19,387 nt of DNA from an uncultured Aquimonas sp. (GTDB lineage: Bacteria > Pseudomonadota > Gammaproteobacteria > Xanthomonadales > Xanthomonadaceae), in the NCBI GenBank assembly GCA_946481615.1, contig CAMLOR010000046.1, forward strand, positions 1 to 19,387. Direction: 5' to 3'. The stretch's first letter is position 1; every line of letters begins with the position of its first letter. Below, one piece after another: positions 1 through 5,390 of this stretch. A program made the position numbers and the translations under genes. Below the pieces are notes generated by a model that saw only the letters and a program-made list of their open reading frames with translations, had not been told where the DNA came from and did not search any database.

Positions 1-141
1 GCCCCCGCGTCCTCCGACCGTCGATGCGATTCGTACGGGTAGAGCAGCCGCGCACTCTCCGTCATTCCCGCGCAGGCGGGAATCCAGCGACTTTTGCGAG
101 GCGCTTCAGAGTCACTGGGTTCCCGCCTGCATGGGAACGAC
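1..141. repeat. Left arm of a near-identical long inverted repeat
   Basis: Bases 1-141 match the reverse complement of 19133-19272 with only about six differences, one of them a one-base length change in the run before GTCATT. The match starts at the window edge, so the repeat may extend further left. The first 60 bases show no internal symmetry that I can see; the last 81 form a separate double-palindrome unit. No convincing gene lies here. The reading frames across it are rich in Arg, Pro and Gly and look like translated repeats. Confidence 0.9.
61..141. repeat. 81-bp double-palindrome element (dRS3-like), left copy
   Basis: The unit is an imperfect inverted repeat with arms of about 31 bases (61-91 and 111-141) and a spacer of about 19. 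Each arm is itself a palindrome: ATTCCCGCGCAGGCGGGAAT near 64-83 and GTTCCCGCCTGCATGGGAAC near 119-138. The form ATTCCC-N8-GGGAAT is the same as the dRS3 repeat known from Neisseria. A second 81-bp copy lies in reverse orientation at 19133-19213, with about five mismatches. The arms could fold into a long hairpin in DNA or RNA. Confidence 0.85.
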
Positions 142-151
142 AGCGGTCGGA

Positions 152-344
152 GTGCTCTTGCCGGGGTGGGGTGGCCGGCCCTGCGAAGGCGGCTGGAGTC
201 GGACGGATAAGGCCCCGAAGGGGGCGCCGACAGGAGGTCGGCGCGTTTTCGCTGAGGCATGGATGCCGAATCGAAAACCCCCGGCCGACTCCAGCTTCCG
301 CGAAGCCGGCGCCGCAGCCGGGCCGGCCACCCCGGCAAGAGCAC
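152..344. repeat. Palindromic composite element with inverted ends
   Basis: The left end begins GTGCTCTTGCCGGGGTGG (152 on) and the right end is its inverse (CCCCGGCAAGAGCAC, ending at 344). Further in, a perfect 10-base pair of arms (CTGGAGTCGG at 193-202, CCGACTCCAG at 285-294) encloses the three-hairpin element at 205-278. The same end sequence, without the hairpin core, occurs at 19065-19132. The structure resembles a small non-autonomous element, but no flanking target duplication was identified and no transposase is present. Confidence 0.7.
205..278 (+). repeat. Three-hairpin GGA-loop element, complete copy
   Basis: Read on the plus strand it forms three consecutive hairpins. The first is GCCCC/GGGGC (212-216 with 221-225, loop GAAG). 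The second is GCCGAC/GTCGGC (226-231 with 237-242, loop AGGAG; extendable to 8 pairs by competing with the first). The third is GTTTTCG/CGAAAAC (245-251 with 272-278), enclosing an inner stem GGCAT/ATGCC around GG. The copy at the window's right end keeps the plan and the GGA but has different stem bases that still pair. This favours a selected nucleic-acid structure. No promoter was identified. Confidence 0.7.
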
Positions 345-398
345 CGGCGACGACACCGCAGCACCCACCTGCACTCATCCACACCCGCGACGAGAGCC

Positions 399-427
399 AA
401 AAAAAAACCCCCGGGAAATCCCAGGGG
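399..427 (-). terminator. Intrinsic terminator of the secreted hydrolase gene
   Basis: On the minus strand the sequence reads CCCCTGGG, loop ATTT, CCCGGGG, then nine T residues. The stem has eight pairs including one G-T wobble. It begins 31 bases after the hydrolase stop codon, which is the classic arrangement for Rho-independent termination. Confidence 0.9.
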
Positions 428-458
428 CTCGTTCAACATCCGACCGCGGTCGACGCGT

Positions 459-2387
459 TCAGCGCGCCGCGTTGGTGTTCATGGTGGCGTTGCGGCTGCT
501 GTCGAGGTATTGCGCGGGATCGCGCATGCCGCTGGTGTGGCATTGGCCGCTGGTGTGCCCGCGGTTGATGCCGCCGGAAAGCTGGCCGTAGGCCTGTTCG
601 GTGGTGCCGTCTTCCGGATCGCTGAGCACCAGATCGGTGGCGACGTTGCAGTAGTCGTTGGTGTACCAGTTCGTGGTGCGGAAGGCGGTGGTGTAGTAGT
701 TCACCTTCGCGCGCGAGGTGGTGGAAATGCCGGCCAGCCACGACGAGGCGCCACTGTAGGTCATGTTGCTGTTGGTGCCGCAGCCCACGCCGAACCACGA
801 ACCCAGGCTCGCGAGGATGCCCGAGAGATTGGTGCCGCGGTACGGCGTGCCCACCGACTGGATCAGGCGATTGCCGGTCGCGTTGTCCAGGCCGCTCCAG
901 TAATAGTGGTAGAGATGCAGCGAAGCCGCGCCGCCCTGGCTGTGCGCCACCACGCCGAACGAATTCCAGGTGCTTCCAAAGCTCTGGATCAGGCGCGCGA
1001 ACTGATCGTGCGTGCGGTTCTGGTTGAAGTCGGCGAAGGTGCTGGCCGTGGTGAACTGCGACGCCGGCCAGACGCCGCCCGAACAATAGCCGTGCACCAG
1101 CAGCAGGCGCTTGCCCACGCCCTTGGCGCGCAGCGTGGCCGGGCGCGGGCCCATGCGCATGCTCTCGTCGATGCTCACTTCCGAGGGCTTGAGCTTGGTG
1201 CGCAGCGCCGGCAGCGACAGCGGCAGCGCCTTGGCTTCGGCGAGCGTCACGAAGTAATCGGGATCCTCGATGCGCAGATTGCGCAGTTCGAACGGCGCCT
1301 TCGCCGCCGCGCGCGCCACCCAGCGCTCGTCGAAGCCGAGCGAGAGCTTGCCGCTGGCCGGCGTCGCCATGCCGCCGACCCAAGCCACCGGCACCGCGCG
1401 GCCCTTGGCATCGGTGCCCCACACTTCGGCGTAGGCGTGGTAATGCTGCGAACGCTTGTGCGCGTCGACCGGGATGTCGATCGCCACGCGCGTGCCGGCC
1501 GCGCCGCGTGCCGCGGCCTTCGTGTCGGTGAGGACGATCGAAGCATCGACCACCGGCACCACATGCTCGGCGCTGCGCACGATGGGCTGGCCGTTGCGAT
1601 CGGTGCCGCGCACCAGCACCGAGGCGAGGTACTGGCCGGTCGACTTCGCGAGGAAATCGCCGCCGACCGTGCCGTCGCCCGCGAGGCCGTCGCCATGCAG
1701 GCCGTCGTCGTACATCGCGAAGGTTTCGACCGTGCCGTCCGGCGCGGTGACGCGCAGCGTGGCGCTGTCGATGCGGCCGGCGGCCGCGCCCAGGCGCGTG
1801 CCGGCCTTGTCGCTTACCGACAGCACGCCGGCCAGGCCGATGCGCTCGCCGAGCAGCTGGCGCTTGTGGGTCTGGTAGGACGACAACTCGGTGGCCTCGT
1901 CGCCTTCGATCAGCACGTAGCCATCGTTGGCTTCGCCACCCTTCGCCGAGAGCCTCAGCGTCCAGCGGCCCGAAGGCGCGCTGTCGAGCTCGAAGTAATC
2001 CGCCTCGTGCATGTCGCCTTCCACGCCGAAGGAGGTGCGCTTGCTGCGCAGCCCGAGGTCGCGTGCCGACTTGGCGCCGCCATCGGGCCCCACCAGCTGC
2101 ACGTCCCAAGCGGCGTCGCCCCCGGAGAACACGAGGAAGCGCGCCTTGCCGTTCTCGACCGGCAGCTCGCCCTGCCAGGCGCGGCGGCCAGCCTTGGTGG
2201 CCGCCATGCGCACCGGAATCAGCGCACTCTTCGAACCGATCGCCGCGGCGGCCGGGTCGAGCGGCGCCAGCGCCGCGAATTCATCGGGCGTGCCCGACAA
2301 CTGTTTGGGCACGATGTCGTCCGCCTGCGCGGCCGCGCAGAAGGTGAGACCGGCAAGCACGGACAACGCAAGACGCTGAAGCTGCAT
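459..2387 (-). CDS. Secreted alpha/beta hydrolase, lipase/esterase-like
   Basis: The 642-residue protein starts with a signal peptide (MQLQRLALSVLAGLTFCAAAQA, cut near 22). The N-terminal half is beta-rich and includes D-D-G-L-H-G-D-G-L-A-G-D-G near residue 230, a pattern seen in 'choice-of-anchor X' domains of exported proteins. The C-terminal part is an alpha/beta hydrolase: oxyanion-loop motif L-V-H-G-Y around His432, nucleophile elbow A-H-S-Q-G-G with Ser483, a probable acid in P-E-D-G, and a probable catalytic His at 611 or 617 in R-G-H-T-S-G-Q-C-H. It probably hydrolyses an ester, lipid or polymer outside the cytoplasm; the substrate cannot be read from sequence. A GGAGGG ribosome site precedes the ATG, and a strong terminator follows at 399-427. 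The fold is confident, the exact activity is not. Confidence 0.85.
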   Translation of the reverse strand: MQLQRLALSVLAGLTFCAAAQADDIVPKQLSGTPDEFAALAPLDPAAAAIGSKSALIPVRMAATKAGRRAWQGELPVENGKARFLVFSGGDAAWDVQLVGPDGGAKSARDLGLRSKRTSFGVEGDMHEADYFELDSAPSGRWTLRLSAKGGEANDGYVLIEGDEATELSSYQTHKRQLLGERIGLAGVLSVSDKAGTRLGAAAGRIDSATLRVTAPDGTVETFAMYDDGLHGDGLAGDGTVGGDFLAKSTGQYLASVLVRGTDRNGQPIVRSAEHVVPVVDASIVLTDTKAAARGAAGTRVAIDIPVDAHKRSQHYHAYAEVWGTDAKGRAVPVAWVGGMATPASGKLSLGFDERWVARAAAKAPFELRNLRIEDPDYFVTLAEAKALPLSLPALRTKLKPSEVSIDESMRMGPRPATLRAKGVGKRLLLVHGYCSGGVWPASQFTTASTFADFNQNRTHDQFARLIQSFGSTWNSFGVVAHSQGGAASLHLYHYYWSGLDNATGNRLIQSVGTPYRGTNLSGILASLGSWFGVGCGTNSNMTYSGASSWLAGISTTSRAKVNYYTTAFRTTNWYTNDYCNVATDLVLSDPEDGTTEQAYGQLSGGINRGHTSGQCHTSGMRDPAQYLDSSRNATMNTNAAR

Positions 2388-2554
2388 GATTTCCCTCCCC
2401 AGGGATCAAGGTTCAGAACATCGATTCGGATTGGCGCGGACCCCCGTTCGGAGCCGAGGCTCCGTCCCTAACCGTACGGGGGGGCACGGAAGGTTACGTT
2501 CCGTGATGCGTATCGCGCAATCGATGGTTGCCGCTGCAACGGTGCTGCGGCGCG
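2388..2554. other. Spacer with two hairpins, no gene seen
   Basis: This 167-base gap separates the DUF349 gene from the downstream hydrolase gene on the same strand. It holds CACGGAA/TTCCGTG (2485-2491 with 2499-2505) and the tight palindrome CGGAGCC/GGCTCCG (2449-2464), with a run of seven G between them. Neither hairpin is followed by a T-run in the DUF349 reading direction, so a Rho-independent terminator is not supported. The hydrolase promoter may lie here, but I see no convincing -35/-10 pair. Confidence 0.5.
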
Positions 2555-5293
2555 TCAGCGGCTCCAGGCGGCCAGCACGGCCTGCAGGCGCCGCTCGAAT
2601 TCCGCCCGCCGTGCCGGGCTCGGGGAGGGGAGCGCGGCGAACTGCAGCAGACGTTCGCGCGGATCGGCGGCAGTGAGCGACGCGCCCTGCAGGCGCGTGG
2701 CGAGGCGCTGCATCTGGCGCTGCCGGCGTAGCGCCTGCGATGGCGGTGGGGATTCGAGGCTGGCGTCGAGTTCGGCTTCGACCAGCCATTCGTCCAGCGC
2801 GCCGTCGTGCATGGCCAGCGTGGACTCTTCCTGCCGCGCGGCCTGTTGCCAGCGCGGCGCGAGGCGCTTGCGGTCGGCTTCGTCCAGGCCAAGAGCGAGC
2901 CAGGCCTCCTCGGATTTATCCGAGTCGTTTTCGGCCAATCGTCCGAGCAGGGCGAAGGCCTCGGCGATCGCCTGCAGCCTGGTGCCGCGCCGCGAGGCTT
3001 CGAGCGCGGCCTGCGCCTGCCGCACGCGGGCGACAGCCTGGTCGAAGGGACGATCGGGATCGTCGGCGCGCGGGCGGCGGGCATCGTTGCCGCGATCGCG
3101 CGGGTCGTCGCGGCGCGAACTGCGGGCGGGGGAGCCACCGCGCGCATCATCGCGACGGGCGCCGCGCGCAGGATCGGTGCCGCGTGCCTCGTCGCGGCGA
3201 AGCGGACGGCCGTCGCCGTCGCGCGAACCGACGGGCGTGCCGCGTGGAGCCGATCGCGATTCACCCGGGCTGCGCGGGCCCGAATCGCGCCGCAGGCCGC
3301 GGGCATCGCTCGCGCCGCGCGAGGGGCCGTGACGCTCATCGCGTCGGCGCTCGCCTACCGCGGGTTTCGGCCTGGAGCCCTGCAGTTCGCGCCACTGCGC
3401 CTGCAGCGCGGCGATACGGCCTTCGGCGTGCGCCAGCGTCTCGGCGTCGCCCTGCGAAAGCGCTTCGATCTCGGCCAGCAGGCGGCGCGACTCGGTGTCG
3501 ATGCGGGCCAGTTCCGCGCTGCTGCGTTCGCGCGATTCGCGTTCGGCCGCGAACAGCGGGTCGATCAGCGCGCGCAGCTCTTTTCCCAGTTCGGCTTCCG
3601 CCTCGCGCGAGGCGCGCGGCAGCGTCTTCCATTCGAGTTGCGCCTCGCGTGCCAGATCGAGCGCGGCGGCGGGGTCGGCATGGGTGAGTTCGCGGCGCAG
3701 TTTCGCGATCAGTTTGCGACGCGCGAGCGCGGCCTCCTCGCGCTGCGCATCGAGCGCCGCGTCGATGCGCGTCAGGCCTTCGCGCAGCCGGCGCGCCAGC
3801 GCCGAACGCACTTTCGGTTCGAGTTCGTCGAGCCCGCGCAGGCCTTCCGCCAGCCGCCGGCGCAGGCCGACGAGGGCCGGTGCCGAGAGCAGCGCGAGCT
3901 TTTCCTCCGCGGCCTCGCCCAGCAGCGTTTCGTAGCCTTCGCGCTTCTGCTCGCGCAGCGCATGGCGCTGGTCGAAGTAGGCCTTGGTCGGCGCCATCGC
4001 CTTGCCGCACAGCGCGCGGAAGCGGCGCGCCAGGCCCGAGGTGCGATCGGCATCGCCCGGTTCGGCGGCCTCCACCTTCGCCCACTCGGCCTGCAGTTCG
4101 CGCACGCGGTGTGCGACGGCGTCGGGATGGTGGCCGGCGGCGATCAGCGCTTCGAGGTCTTCGCACAGGCGCGCCCGCACGCGGTTGCCGGACCAGCGCT
4201 GCCATTGTTCGAGTTCGCCGAGTTTCTCCTCGGCCTGCGCGAAGCGTTCGCGGCGCGCGCGCTCGGCACGCGGCACGCGCGCCAGCAGTTCGCGCGCCTG
4301 CTCGAAGGCCGGACGCGCTTCGCCCAGTTTCTGATCGCGCAGCGCACGTTCGACGTGCTTGAGCGCGGCGTCGAAGGCGCTGAAATCCGGCGCCGCTTTC
4401 GCGGGTGGCGCAGCGTCGGCGGGCGCGGTTTCGGCGGTGGTCGCCGCGCCGGCTTCGTGAACCGCATCCGCTGCGGCGACGGTAGCCTCCGCGGCTTCCG
4501 CGGTGCGGGTTTCGCGCCGCGCCCGCGCCGCCTGCACGCGTTCGAAATAGGCCTCGACGCGCCGCTGCATGGTTTCGTCGAGCTGCGGGCGGCGGGCTTC
4601 GAAAACTTCGCGCGCCTGCGCCATCCGCGCGTCAATGTCGGCCGGCAGCTGCTGAGCCCATTGCGACAGCGCATCGCACAGATCGAGCGCGTACTGGTTG
4701 AGCGTGGCGCTGTCGCCGCGCGCCAGGCGCAGCGCCAGCACGCGATCGCGGGCGCGGCGCGCGAGGGTCTTGTCGCGCTTGCGCAGCGATTCGGCGAGGC
4801 GTTCGAGCACGTCCTCGCCTTCGATGCGCGCCAGCGCGGCTTCGCGCAGGGCTGCATCGGCATCCTCGACGACGCGCTTCTGCAGGAAGCCGGTGCGCGA
4901 GATGCGCTGCAACGCGGCGCCGCGCAGTCCGGTTTCCGGGGCGGACTCCGCGATGCGCTCGACCAGCTCGGCCGGCAGCGTCAGCTGCAGGGCGGCGTGG
5001 CGCGCTTCCAGCGAGAGGCCGGCGGCGGGATCGAGCAGCAGGCGCGCCAGGCGCGCGGCGGCGGCGGCGCGCGTGGCGGCATCGGCCTCGGTGCGCTGGC
5101 GTTCGAGCAGCACGCCGACGTCGCGCAGGCGGCCGAGCGCGGCACGCCGCACGGCGGGATCTTCGTCGTCGGCGGCGATCTGCGGCAGGCGGGCCAGCAG
5201 TTCGGGCGCCTCGCCGTCGCGCACGGCGGCGGCGCGCTTGTCGGGATCGCGTTGCTCCCACGCGGGGCTGCGGAACGGGGTGAACATCTTCAT
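2555..5293 (-). CDS. DUF349 domain protein with Arg/Asp-rich linker
   Basis: The frame is open to 5719, but I place the start at the ATG at 5293 (MKMFTPFRSP...). The upstream part is Pro/Arg/Ser-rich and overlaps the divergent peptidase gene. The resulting 912-residue protein is almost wholly helical and lacks a signal peptide or membrane segment. Residues 1-300 look like HEAT-type helical repeats. DUF349-like helical units with W-x-x-W and Q-x-E-W type positions follow near 355-430 and 520-590. Residues of about 645-755 form a low-complexity linker with five R-R-D clusters, followed by a helical C-terminal domain. The domain family has no established biochemical role; the helical architecture and charged linker suggest a cytoplasmic scaffold or nucleic-acid-associated protein, which is inference. 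Confidence 0.88.
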   Translation of the reverse strand: MKMFTPFRSPAWEQRDPDKRAAAVRDGEAPELLARLPQIAADDEDPAVRRAALGRLRDVGVLLERQRTEADAATRAAAAARLARLLLDPAAGLSLEARHAALQLTLPAELVERIAESAPETGLRGAALQRISRTGFLQKRVVEDADAALREAALARIEGEDVLERLAESLRKRDKTLARRARDRVLALRLARGDSATLNQYALDLCDALSQWAQQLPADIDARMAQAREVFEARRPQLDETMQRRVEAYFERVQAARARRETRTAEAAEATVAAADAVHEAGAATTAETAPADAAPPAKAAPDFSAFDAALKHVERALRDQKLGEARPAFEQARELLARVPRAERARRERFAQAEEKLGELEQWQRWSGNRVRARLCEDLEALIAAGHHPDAVAHRVRELQAEWAKVEAAEPGDADRTSGLARRFRALCGKAMAPTKAYFDQRHALREQKREGYETLLGEAAEEKLALLSAPALVGLRRRLAEGLRGLDELEPKVRSALARRLREGLTRIDAALDAQREEAALARRKLIAKLRRELTHADPAAALDLAREAQLEWKTLPRASREAEAELGKELRALIDPLFAAERESRERSSAELARIDTESRRLLAEIEALSQGDAETLAHAEGRIAALQAQWRELQGSRPKPAVGERRRDERHGPSRGASDARGLRRDSGPRSPGESRSAPRGTPVGSRDGDGRPLRRDEARGTDPARGARRDDARGGSPARSSRRDDPRDRGNDARRPRADDPDRPFDQAVARVRQAQAALEASRRGTRLQAIAEAFALLGRLAENDSDKSEEAWLALGLDEADRKRLAPRWQQAARQEESTLAMHDGALDEWLVEAELDASLESPPPSQALRRQRQMQRLATRLQGASLTAADPRERLLQFAALPSPSPARRAEFERRLQAVLAAWSR

Positions 5294-5390
5294 CGGGGCG
5301 CACCGGACATCCGTGTAGCGGCGCAGTGTAGCCCGCGCGCCGCGCGATTGCGGTAACGTCGCCAGCCTGATTCGGGAGTACGGGTACGCG
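5294..5390. promoter_or_regulatory. Divergent intergenic region, DUF349 gene / peptidase
   Basis: The 97 bases separate two divergent starts, so promoters for both genes must lie here or overlap the coding sequences. No clear sigma-70 boxes are visible in this GC-rich stretch. GGGAG near 5373 could serve as the peptidase ribosome site, about 13 bases from the ATG at 5391 and further from the alternative ATG at 5400. Confidence 0.45.

Noticed and set aside
1..344. CRISPR array
   Set aside because: The repeats are palindromic modules of different kinds, with no regular spacing and no unique spacers; no cas genes are present.
131..568. Possible small genes in the left repeat region
   Set aside because: The frames translate intergenic repeat modules (Pro/Arg/Thr-rich) and cross a terminator; no ribosome site or protein-like pattern is present.
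24..2471. 815-residue plus-strand open frame antisense to the hydrolase
   Set aside because: It runs through the repeats at 1-344 and is Arg/Ala/Gly-rich without recognisable motifs. The opposite strand encodes a protein with signal peptide, hydrolase motifs, ribosome site and terminator. Long antisense frames are expected at this GC content.
2485..2505. Hairpin as terminator of the DUF349 gene
   Set aside because: The stem CACGGAA/TTCCGTG is good, but a C-run, not a T-run, follows it in the reading direction, so intrinsic termination is unsupported.
2807..5356. 849-residue plus-strand open frame antisense to the DUF349 gene
   Set aside because: The composition mirrors the helical DUF349 coding strand, there are no domains, and it extends past the real start of the opposite gene. 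It is treated as a GC-driven shadow.
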